Origin: an uncultured Erysipelotrichales bacterium
GTDB lineage: Bacteria; Bacillota_I; Bacilli_A; Erysipelotrichales; Coprobacillaceae
Reading direction: 5' to 3'
DNA: 5,387 bases
Assembly (NCBI GenBank): GCA_934754755.1
Contig: CAKVJS010000093.1
Location: 1 to 5,387 of the forward strand
Shown here: in pieces, positions 1 to 5,313 of the stretch
Numbering within the stretch: the stretch's first letter is position 1
How the letters are laid out: every line of letters starts with the position of its first letter
The notes under the pieces: model-generated
The model's input: the letters and a program-made list of their open reading frames with translations, nothing else
Told to the model about the DNA's origin: nothing
Database searches by the model: none
Made by a program: the position numbers and the translations under genes

Positions 1-321
1 GAAGATTATATTTTAGAAAAGAGAGAATACTATGATATCGCTATGGCAAGGGCTGTCGCAAAATTATCTATTTTAGATGAACTATGTTTACCATTTGTAA
101 AGTTAAATGGACATTTTCTTGCCCTTAAAGGGAAAAAGGCAAAAGAGGAGATCGAAGAAGCAAATAAAGGGATTCGTATTTTAGGTGGAAAAATTATTGA
201 ACAGGAACCTTTTTTATTAACCGATGATAGCAATCGCATGAATATTGTTATTCAAAAAGTGAAGCAAACACCTAAAATATATCCGAGAACCTTTGGACAG
301 ATAAAAAAGAAGCCTTTGTAA
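1..321 (+). CDS. rsmG: 16S rRNA (guanine-N7) methyltransferase RsmG (GidB), C-terminal part
   Basis: The 5' end lies outside the window; the reading frame is open from base 1 and ends at TAA 319-321, leaving 106 residues, a little under half of a typical RsmG of about 240 residues. RsmG uses S-adenosylmethionine to methylate N7 of a guanine in the 530 loop of 16S rRNA (G527 in E. coli numbering). The visible part has the family's C-terminal landmarks: the MARAVAKL segment (residues 15-22), a leucine-rich stretch ending in LPFVKLNGHFLALKGK, an acidic helix with EEIEEA, and the terminal IYPRTFGQIKKKPL, close to the common YPR-x-G-x-P-x-K-x-PL ending. The SAM-binding glycine motif is upstream and not seen. 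The neighbour noc supports the identification, since rsmG-noc is a known gene order in Bacilli. No frameshift or stop is seen. I am confident of the family. Confidence 0.95.
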   Translation, partial: EDYILEKREYYDIAMARAVAKLSILDELCLPFVKLNGHFLALKGKKAKEEIEEANKGIRILGGKIIEQEPFLLTDDSNRMNIVIQKVKQTPKIYPRTFGQIKKKPL

Positions 322-335
322 GAAAACGGAAAATA

Positions 336-364
336 ATGATAAATATACGCAGATATGTTATAAT
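336..364 (+). promoter_or_regulatory. Probable SigA-type promoter for noc
   Basis: A perfect TATAAT at 359-364 is preceded by TG one base earlier (TGTTATAAT, an extended -10). Exactly 17 bases upstream is ATGATA at 336-341, which matches 4 of 6 positions of TTGACA. Transcription would begin near base 371, giving a leader of about 27 bases before the noc start at 398. This places a noc promoter between rsmG and noc; read-through from rsmG is also possible because no terminator is seen in this 76-base gap. It is predicted by eye only. Confidence 0.55.
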
Positions 365-386
365 AACAATAATATGTGTAGTAAAC

Positions 387-392
387 AGGAGG
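387..392 (+). promoter_or_regulatory. Ribosome binding site that decides the noc start
   Basis: AGGAGG at 387-392 is a perfect Shine-Dalgarno core, 5 bases before ATG 398. An earlier in-frame ATG at 374 has no such site and lies only about three bases after the predicted transcription start, so ATG 398 is preferred. Confidence 0.85.
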
Positions 393-397
393 CTAAT

Positions 398-1156
398 ATG
401 AATCAACATACGTATACCATGATTAATATAGAGCAGATTATACCGAATCATAAGCAACCACGTAGTCTGTTTGATGAAGAAAAAATAGTTGAGTTGGCGA
501 ATTCTATTGCCGAAAACGGATTATTACAACCAATCATAGTTCGTAAATTGGAGAATGGAAAATACCAGATTATTGCTGGGGAAAGACGATACCGTGCCTG
601 TAAAAAAATTGATAAAAAAGAGATCCCTTGTTTAGTTACCAAGTATACGAACCAAGAAGTGGATACACTCGCAATTATTGAAAATATACAAAGAGAAGAT
701 CTGACAGTAATTGAGGAGGCAAAGGCCTACCAGACAATTATGGAAGTTTATCATTATAATCAAACGCAATTGGCGAATAAAGTTGGTAAGAAACAATCTA
801 CGATCGCTAATAAATTACGATTATTACGCTTGTCATTACCTGTACAGGAAGCATTGGGTAATAATGAAATTACCGAACGGCATGGTAGGGCGATGATTGG
901 ATTAGACGATGTTCAACAGGAAAAGTTATTAAATCAAATAATTGATAAGTCTATGACAGTCAAACAAACAGAGGAATTTATTAAAAAGGAAAATAAGCCT
1001 AAAACGACACAAAAAAGCATATCACAAAATGTTAAAATAGCCGTAAATACGATTAAACAAGCAACCCAAATGATTCAAAAATCAGGTATTTCACTAGAGG
1101 AGAAATATGAAGATAAAGGGGGCGAGTTTATAATCACGATTAAAGTAAGAAAATAA
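398..1156 (+). CDS. noc: Nucleoid occlusion protein Noc (ParB/Noc-family CTPase DNA clamp)
   Basis: The protein has 252 residues from ATG 398, chosen because of the AGGAGG site. Noc binds specific chromosomal sites, spreads as a CTP-dependent clamp, and in Bacillus blocks division-septum formation over the nucleoid. The ParB CTP-binding domain is clear: G-LLQP at 41-45, GERRYRA at 61-67 and ENIQRE at 95-100. A helix-turn-helix follows at about 121-145, then a C-terminal dimerisation region. Recognition positions match Noc rather than ParB: Gln133 and Lys139 in the GKKQSTIANK segment, and Arg161 in TERHGRAM where ParB usually has Gly in a G-H-A-R-A-L segment. The C-terminal NVKIAVNTIKQ segment also resembles Bacillus Noc (283 residues). 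What is odd is the N-terminus: only about 10 residues precede the ParB core (INIEQIIPN), so the amphipathic membrane-targeting helix and linker of Bacillus Noc are missing. The stop is 22 bases before the next gene, so the two are probably co-transcribed. ParB is the alternative, but less likely. Confidence 0.9.
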   Translation: MNQHTYTMINIEQIIPNHKQPRSLFDEEKIVELANSIAENGLLQPIIVRKLENGKYQIIAGERRYRACKKIDKKEIPCLVTKYTNQEVDTLAIIENIQREDLTVIEEAKAYQTIMEVYHYNQTQLANKVGKKQSTIANKLRLLRLSLPVQEALGNNEITERHGRAMIGLDDVQQEKLLNQIIDKSMTVKQTEEFIKKENKPKTTQKSISQNVKIAVNTIKQATQMIQKSGISLEEKYEDKGGEFIITIKVRK

Positions 1157-1178
1157 GTAAAAAGAGAGGATAAAAGTC

Positions 1179-1436
1179 ATGGAAGAAAAAAGAAAAACAC
1201 CGGTACTAACAATTATTTTTTATGTTTTAGCAGCTATTATGTTACTATATACATTTTACGCAGCTTCTATAAGTATTGCAGAAATTAAAGAGGCAATGAA
1301 GCAAGGGATATCACTGGCAAAGGGATATAAGCAAATAGTACAGTACTTTGCGACGAATACATTAAATTACTTGTTTTATTCTATTGCTTACTTTTTCTTT
1401 GGGTATAGTATTAATTTACATAGTAGAAAGAAATAA
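1179..1436 (+). CDS. Small two-helix membrane protein of unknown function
   Basis: I do not recognise this 85-residue protein. AGAGAGGA at 1163-1170 is a good ribosome binding site 8 bases before ATG 1179. A charged start (MEEKRK) leads into a hydrophobic segment at about residues 8-30, then a charged, probably helical linker at about 34-57 (with EIKEAMKQG), then a second hydrophobic and aromatic segment at about 61-79 (YLFYSIAYFFFGYS), and a basic tail HSRKK. Two transmembrane helices are therefore likely, with both basic ends facing the cytoplasm. It lies 22 bases after noc and just before a terminator, so it is the last gene of the noc transcript. A link to chromosome segregation or division is inferred from position only. 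No catalytic motif is visible, and the length is too short for an enzyme. Confidence 0.75.
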   Translation: MEEKRKTPVLTIIFYVLAAIMLLYTFYAASISIAEIKEAMKQGISLAKGYKQIVQYFATNTLNYLFYSIAYFFFGYSINLHSRKK

Positions 1437-1441
1437 ATAGG

Positions 1442-1469
1442 AATCCTCCGTATGTATAGGGGGATTTTT
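1442..1469 (+). terminator. Intrinsic terminator of the noc operon
   Basis: AATCCTCC (1442-1449) pairs with GGGGGATT (1459-1466) through seven Watson-Crick pairs and one G-T pair, around a 9-base loop. The stem runs into TTTTT at 1465-1469. It begins 5 bases after the stop of the small membrane protein gene. Confidence 0.8.
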
Positions 1470-1893
1470 AAATTATAAAAGTAAGCTAACCAAAGAATGA
1501 ATATAGATTAAAATACTATGACAAAAGTATTTAAAGTTTACTAATTCAATTGTATTAATAACTATAGGGGAAAATCAAATTGATAGCCATCAGAAAACGG
1601 GAGTATTCTCTTTTGTGTGTTATTTTAGTATGGTTAGCTATGGATATAGTCTTATAGTTGTATACTTATCCTAGTATATCGTTACGTATATACTGGAATT
1701 AGCTACTAGTATTAAAAAGCTGGTGATTATCGCATAAAGAACTAAAAAATAATGCTTGGAAATAATAAAAAGATCGATAGACTAAGATGTAATCCCTTTT
1801 AGTAGACAATTATAAAATATTGGTTACAAATATAGGGATTTTTCTATGGGTAGAAACAGACAATATATAATAGGTAAAAACAGTGCATAACAT
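1470..1893. other. Gene-free, AT-rich gap between convergent operons, with several hairpins
   Basis: No convincing gene is seen on either strand in these 424 bases. They hold several inverted repeats. AAATACT 1511-1517 pairs with AGTATTT 1526-1532. TATACT 1661-1666, AGTATA 1673-1678 and TATACT 1689-1694 can pair in alternative ways. A terminator-like hairpin lies at 1791-1843. The only coding candidate is a 25-codon frame at 1580-1657 that starts with TTG, described among the findings. I see no tRNA, no recognisable tmRNA, SRP or RNase P RNA, and no insertion sequence. The gap could be an untranslated spacer, a small RNA, or decayed sequence. Confidence 0.6.
1791..1843 (+). terminator. Terminator-like hairpin with a large loop inside the gene-free gap
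   Basis: AATCCCT (1791-1797) pairs perfectly with AGGGATT (1834-1840), followed by a run of five T at 1839-1843. The 36-base loop is large for an intrinsic terminator, with only a weak CAAT/ATTG stem inside. If real, it would end a rightward transcript starting somewhere in 1470-1790, where no gene is clear. It could also be chance in AT-rich DNA. Confidence 0.3.
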
Positions 1894-1954
1894 AAAAAAG
1901 ATGTCTAACCATAAAGGTTAATCATCTTCTATCATTTATTTATAATGTCTGTTT
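1854..1954. repeat. Inverted repeat flanking the nrdDG-dut terminator
   Basis: AAACAGACA at 1854-1862 is the exact reverse complement of TGTCTGTTT at 1946-1954. After one mismatch the arms continue inward with four more pairs (TATA 1864-1867 and TATA 1941-1944). The arms enclose about 75 bases including the hairpin terminator at 1894-1928. TCTGTT at 1948-1953 can instead pair with AACAGA at 1959-1964, and that AACAGA also faces TCTGTT at 1967-1972, so alternative folds are possible. No transposase or target-site duplication is seen. Confidence 0.4.
1894..1928 (-). terminator. Intrinsic terminator of the nrdD-nrdG-dut operon
   Basis: AAGATG-TCT-AACC (1898-1910) pairs with GGTT-AAT-CATCTT (1916-1928) around a 5-base ATAAA loop, with 11 of 13 positions paired. 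Read leftward, the stem is followed by a run of six T (A-run 1894-1899 on the plus strand). It lies 65 bases after the dut stop codon, in the right orientation to end that transcript. Confidence 0.8.
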
Positions 1955-1992
1955 ATTTAACAGAGATCTGTTCAATTTTCATTGTATTTTAT

Positions 1993-2505
1993 TTATTTGG
2001 TAGTACTGCCTAAGCCACCATTGCGTTTAGTAGTTGTTGCGTCATCTTCAACAATACCAAAGGGTAAGAAGATGCCTTGTACAAAACCTTGATTCTCTTT
2101 AATATGTACTGTCTTTGGTTCTAATGAATCATTGGTGATTCTTATAAAAATATGTCCTTCATTATCACTAGTAACATAGTCACTGTCTATAATACCGACT
2201 GTATTGTTGAGTTGTAGGCGATATTTAAAGCCTAAACTACTTCTAGGAAATAAGGCTAAAACCCAACCAGGGATTATATGTGTACAAATTCCGGTTGGAA
2301 TTGTAATCTCTTGTGCTGATTTTAGTGTAATGTCCAAGGGGGTAAAGAAATCATATCCAGCAGAACCTGTAGTTGCTCGCATTGGAAGAGTAATGTTATC
2401 ATAGATATTTTTAATTTGTAGTGTGGTGTATTGGGGAAAATGACTGGAGAAGTCATTTTCAAACTGTGCATAGGACACCTTTTTAAATGAAGCAACTTTT
2501 TGCAT
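1993..2505 (-). CDS. dut: dUTP diphosphatase (trimeric-type dUTPase)
   Basis: The protein has 170 residues. It hydrolyses dUTP to dUMP and pyrophosphate, which keeps uracil out of DNA and provides dUMP for thymidylate synthesis; it acts in the cytoplasm. All five dUTPase motifs are present in order: RATTGSAGYD (43-52), FPRSSLG (86-92), NTVGIIDSDY (101-110) with the likely catalytic Asp107 and the sugar-sensing Tyr110, ENQGFVQGIF (137-146), and RNGGLGSTT (161-169). Motif 5 has Leu where Phe is common (GGFGST). A DNEGHI insert after motif 3 and about 40 residues before motif 1 match what I know of the roughly 170-residue dUTPases of Bacillota. ATG 2505 is chosen because AAAGGAG lies 5 bases before it. 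Longer in-frame starts up to 2685 would run inside nrdG. It is the last gene of the operon, 10 bases after nrdG. Confidence 0.93.
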   Translation of the reverse strand: MQKVASFKKVSYAQFENDFSSHFPQYTTLQIKNIYDNITLPMRATTGSAGYDFFTPLDITLKSAQEITIPTGICTHIIPGWVLALFPRSSLGFKYRLQLNNTVGIIDSDYVTSDNEGHIFIRITNDSLEPKTVHIKENQGFVQGIFLPFGIVEDDATTTKRNGGLGSTTK

Positions 2506-2510
2506 ATAAT

Positions 2511-2517
2511 CTCCTTT
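2511..2517 (-). promoter_or_regulatory. dut ribosome binding site overlapping the nrdG stop
   Basis: Read leftward, AAAGGAG lies 5 bases before ATG 2505 and shares its first bases with the nrdG stop TAA (2518-2516). This fixes the dut start and suggests translational coupling with nrdG. Confidence 0.85.
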
Positions 2518-3004
2518 ATTTATATAATATAACTTTTCCTTGTTGTAAAGTTTTTTGAATATCGATAATTCGCTGGTTACTCGATCCACGCCAGTGTAAT
2601 GAGGAATCGTACAAAGAAAGATCGAATTTACCATCGACGAGTACATCGACGTATTGAAGTAGGGGGTACTCTTGTATTTCTTCAAAGGTATATCCAGTAT
2701 ATAGCCAAATTGATTTATTGATAAAACGTTTTTTAATATCCTTTATTAATGCACTAACTTCTTCGACTGAACTGGGGTATAAGGGATCACCACCACTAAG
2801 TGTGATGCCCGAAATATGATCATGATCTAATTCATGTAGTAATTCTTTTTTAGCAGATAGGTCAAAGGGAAGTGCTTCTTGATCATCCCATGTAACTGGG
2901 TTATGGCATCCATCACATTGATGATGACAACCCGCTAACCATAGAACAACCCGCAATCCTTCCCCGTTTAACATATCATTAGTCGTAATATTATGATAAC
3001 GCAT
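2516..3004 (-). CDS. nrdG: Anaerobic ribonucleoside-triphosphate reductase activating protein NrdG
   Basis: The 162-residue protein is a radical-SAM activase. It cleaves S-adenosylmethionine at a 4Fe-4S cluster and abstracts a hydrogen from the C-terminal glycine of NrdD. The cluster-binding Cys-x3-Cys-x2-Cys is at Cys26, Cys30 and Cys33 (GCHHQCDGC). Other family marks are NGEGLRVVLW (13-22), SGGDPL (70-75, the SAM-contacting glycine motif), YTGYTFEEI (102-110), DVLVDGKF (120-127) and WRGSSNQRIID (138-148). Length is normal for NrdG. ATG 3004 is chosen because MRYHNI is the usual NrdG beginning, although an in-frame GTG at 3025 would add seven residues and overlap nrdD by 20 bases. ATG 3004 follows the nrdD stop after one base (TAATATG). 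The nearest Shine-Dalgarno-like sequence, GAAAGAG (3017-3023), is 12 bases away, so translation probably depends on coupling to nrdD. Confidence 0.95.
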   Translation of the reverse strand: MRYHNITTNDMLNGEGLRVVLWLAGCHHQCDGCHNPVTWDDQEALPFDLSAKKELLHELDHDHISGITLSGGDPLYPSSVEEVSALIKDIKKRFINKSIWLYTGYTFEEIQEYPLLQYVDVLVDGKFDLSLYDSSLHWRGSSNQRIIDIQKTLQQGKVILYK

Positions 3005-3005
3005 A

Positions 3006-5123
3006 TTACATCGATACTCTTTCACTAATTTCAGCCATTTTAGCCCGGTTTAAACGAGTATCACCTTTAATACGAGAATAAGATAAATAACCATTCATCC
3101 GTTCGATCTTAGTTAAGTTCGTGCTATGACATTTCGGACAAGTATCCATATTTAATTCTTCATGACCACATGTATTACAGTAGGATAAGGATAAGTTAAC
3201 TCCTTCATAAAAACCAAGTTTCATAGCACGGCGAATAAGTATTTTGATCGCTTCCGTGTTATAAGAAATAGGATATTTTACATACTGGATTTTCCCACCG
3301 TTACATAGTTCCCAAAAGCGATGTTCTAAATCCTGCTTTTGAATTGGTGAAATATCTTCTGTTACATGGCAGTGAAAACTATTGGAAACATAATCGCGGT
3401 CACTAACATTTTCTATAATTCCAAAGTTTTTCCTAAATTGTTCAATCTGTAAACCACATAGACTTTCTGCTGGAGTTCCGTATACAGCGTATAGACGATT
3501 ATCCTTTTGTTTAAATTCCTCAATTTTTTGATTGATATGTTCTAATGTTTCTAACGCGAAAGAACCATCTTCCACTAATGATTTTTTATGATGTAGTTGT
3601 TCCAACTCATTCAATGCTGTTATACCAAAAGAAGCTGTTGCAGAGCGGAGTAGGGGTTTTATTTTATCTGTTTGTTTTAAGTTACCACCATAGAAGCCTC
3701 CCTCACAGTAGGCTAGTGGGTTAATGGAAGCTTTCATTTCTCCTAAGTAATCATAGGTTCTCAGGTGTAATCTACGTATAAGGTTTAGGTAATAATCAAG
3801 CAGCTCATAAAAAGGTTTCCCTTGTTGGGCAGCTTTCGCGTATATAAGAGGTAAATGTAATGAAATAGCACCGATATTAAAACGTCCAATAAAGATGGGG
3901 GTATCTTTTTCATTCGCTGGGTCCATGCCTCCATGCATATACCAAGGAGATAAAAAAGCACGACAGCCCATTGGAGAGATTACTTTATTATATTTTTTAT
4001 ACATAGAAGCAATATATCCTTCTCCACTCAGACTAAGCCAATCTGGATACATGGTTTTACTAGAACACTCAATAGCGGCCTCAAAAACATCTTCTAGATC
4101 CATTCCTTGACCATGGAGTTTTTCATCATATAAGAAAACTAATTTTGGAAATAATACTGGTTTTTTAGCCCCAGCTTTTCCTTGTCCATGACATCGTACT
4201 TTAAACAATTGGATCGAGGCCATTCTTTCCCATTGCGATGTACCAATACCTGTTGATACGGTAATAAAAGGATAGTCACCTCGACTAGAAGCAACGGTAT
4301 TAAATTTATATTCCCATCCTTGGAACCCTTGTTTAAACTCTGTCAGTACATCTTCCTTAGCTGCTTTTTCTGCCTGCTCAAGCGATAAACCAAGATTGTT
4401 ATAGTGTTTTGTCTTTTTTTCAAAAGTGCGCTGTGCATAGGGGGCTAATAAAGAATCAACATGTGCTACGGTTAAGCCACCATATTGCTGTGAAGCGGCT
4501 GATAATACAACATCGCCAATAACATCAAAAGCGACATCTAATGACTTTGGCTCGTTATACCAAAGGTTACCCATCTCAAAACCGCCCTTAAGAACATTTT
4601 CAACATCGAATAAACAACAATTCATGGTATCTCTTCTAGCTGACATATCATGAATATAAATATATCCATCTCGTGCTGCCTGTAATTCTTCTGTCGTTAA
4701 AAAAAACTTCTGATACAGTTCTTTGTTTAGCTGATTAAATATTAAACTACGCTTGGTAGAAACTAAAGCACTATCGGTATTACTATTTTCTTTATCACCA
4801 ATATACATAATCGATTGTGATTTTTTATAAACTTCATCTAACATATGTACAAAGTCTTGCTTATAGTTACGATAATCCCGATAACTTTTAGCTACCTTGG
4901 GATTAATGCATTCTAATGATTCTTCCACAATGTTATGCATTTGGGCAATGGTTATTTCATTGGAACCAATTTGTTTAGCTTTCGCTTCTACAAATTGACA
5001 AATTTTATCCTCTTCACCAGGAAGAAACTCATACAAACAGCGGGTAGCTGATTTATTAATAGCGATTAATACTTTTTTTATAGTAAAGTTTTCCTTTGTA
5101 TTATCTTTTTTTATAACGTACAT
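3006..5123 (-). CDS. nrdD: Anaerobic (class III) ribonucleoside-triphosphate reductase NrdD
   Basis: The 705-residue protein is the oxygen-sensitive glycyl-radical enzyme that reduces ribonucleoside triphosphates to dNTPs. The first 90 or so residues are an ATP-cone allosteric domain (VIKKDNTKENFTIKKVLIAI). The catalytic core follows, with MNCCLFDV (Cys169/Cys170, matching one active-site cysteine of phage T4 and E. coli NrdD) and SPMGCRAFL (Cys387, the likely thiyl-radical cysteine, 291 residues before the radical glycine). Near the C-terminus a zinc site is formed by Cys649, Cys652, Cys662 and Cys665 (CNTC and CPKC). The glycyl-radical motif RMNGYLS carries Gly678. Length matches E. coli NrdD (712). 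I choose ATG 5123 because AAAGGGGTGA lies just upstream; a GTG at 5132, adding three residues, sits inside that binding site. It leads the operon, with nrdG starting one base after its stop. All expected key residues are present. Confidence 0.97.
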   Translation of the reverse strand: MYVIKKDNTKENFTIKKVLIAINKSATRCLYEFLPGEEDKICQFVEAKAKQIGSNEITIAQMHNIVEESLECINPKVAKSYRDYRNYKQDFVHMLDEVYKKSQSIMYIGDKENSNTDSALVSTKRSLIFNQLNKELYQKFFLTTEELQAARDGYIYIHDMSARRDTMNCCLFDVENVLKGGFEMGNLWYNEPKSLDVAFDVIGDVVLSAASQQYGGLTVAHVDSLLAPYAQRTFEKKTKHYNNLGLSLEQAEKAAKEDVLTEFKQGFQGWEYKFNTVASSRGDYPFITVSTGIGTSQWERMASIQLFKVRCHGQGKAGAKKPVLFPKLVFLYDEKLHGQGMDLEDVFEAAIECSSKTMYPDWLSLSGEGYIASMYKKYNKVISPMGCRAFLSPWYMHGGMDPANEKDTPIFIGRFNIGAISLHLPLIYAKAAQQGKPFYELLDYYLNLIRRLHLRTYDYLGEMKASINPLAYCEGGFYGGNLKQTDKIKPLLRSATASFGITALNELEQLHHKKSLVEDGSFALETLEHINQKIEEFKQKDNRLYAVYGTPAESLCGLQIEQFRKNFGIIENVSDRDYVSNSFHCHVTEDISPIQKQDLEHRFWELCNGGKIQYVKYPISYNTEAIKILIRRAMKLGFYEGVNLSLSYCNTCGHEELNMDTCPKCHSTNLTKIERMNGYLSYSRIKGDTRLNRAKMAEISERVSM

Positions 5124-5128
5124 AAGAT

Positions 5129-5138
5129 TCACCCCTTT
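5129..5138 (-). promoter_or_regulatory. Ribosome binding site that decides the nrdD start
   Basis: Read leftward, AAAGGGGTGA closely resembles the anti-16S sequence AAAGGAGGTGA and ends 5 bases before ATG 5123. The GTG at 5132-5130 is part of this site, so it is unlikely to be the start codon. Confidence 0.7.
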
Positions 5139-5146
5139 AAGGAGTT

Positions 5147-5152
5147 ATTATA
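5147..5152 (-). promoter_or_regulatory. Possible -10 box of the nrdD promoter
   Basis: Read leftward, positions 5152-5147 are a perfect TATAAT. Transcription would start near 5140, leaving a leader of about 17 bases. I find no acceptable -35 hexamer at 15-18 bases upstream, so the promoter, if real, may need an activator. The surroundings are very AT-rich, so chance occurrence is possible. Confidence 0.35.
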
Positions 5153-5184
5153 CATTCTTTTTAGCCAAATAGTTTCCCCTAGTA

Positions 5185-5230
5185 AATAAATATTTATTGT
5201 TATTTAATTATTTTGTATAACAAATAAATA
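5185..5230. repeat. AT-rich inverted repeats upstream of nrdD, possible operator
   Basis: AATAAATATTTATT at 5185-5198 is a perfect 14-base palindrome. Overlapping it, TTGTTAT (5197-5203) and ATAACAA (5217-5223) form a 7-base inverted repeat with a 13-base spacer, extending to near-complete pairing of 5191-5203 with 5217-5230 if one base is bulged. The half-site TTGTTA resembles the half-site of redox regulator Rex in Bacillota, but the spacing is much wider than the usual 4-6 bases. No NrdR box pair is evident. The function is unknown. Confidence 0.35.
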
Positions 5231-5313
5231 AAAAGTATAGAAAATGTAAAAAACGAAAAATTTCTATTCCTGGACTTAGTTAACCTATATTACATAAATC
5301 AATTGACATAACT

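Noticed and set aside
374..397. Earlier noc start at ATG 374
   Set aside because: It has no ribosome binding site and lies almost at the predicted transcription start, while ATG 398 follows a perfect AGGAGG. The extra 8 residues would not supply a membrane-binding helix either.
272..642. Leftward reading frames at 272-457 and 448-642
   Set aside because: They are antisense to the rsmG end and noc; the first is hydrophobic only because of AT-rich composition. No ribosome binding site or family signature is seen.
711..896. Rightward 61-residue frame within noc
   Set aside because: It is an out-of-frame shadow of the noc helix-turn-helix region, with unusual composition and no signature.
2506..2685. 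N-terminal extension of the dUTPase reading frame by 60 residues
   Set aside because: The extension lies inside nrdG in another frame, has no dUTPase homology, and lacks the ribosome binding site found at 2511-2517 for ATG 2505.
3895..4110. Rightward 71-residue reading frame inside nrdD
   Set aside because: It is antisense to the highly conserved catalytic core of nrdD, so it is an open-frame shadow with no independent support. The same applies to 2204-2404 inside dut.
5124..5313. Paired NrdR boxes before nrdD
   Set aside because: I found no sequence close to ACACWATATATWGTGT; the repeats present have a different half-site and spacing.
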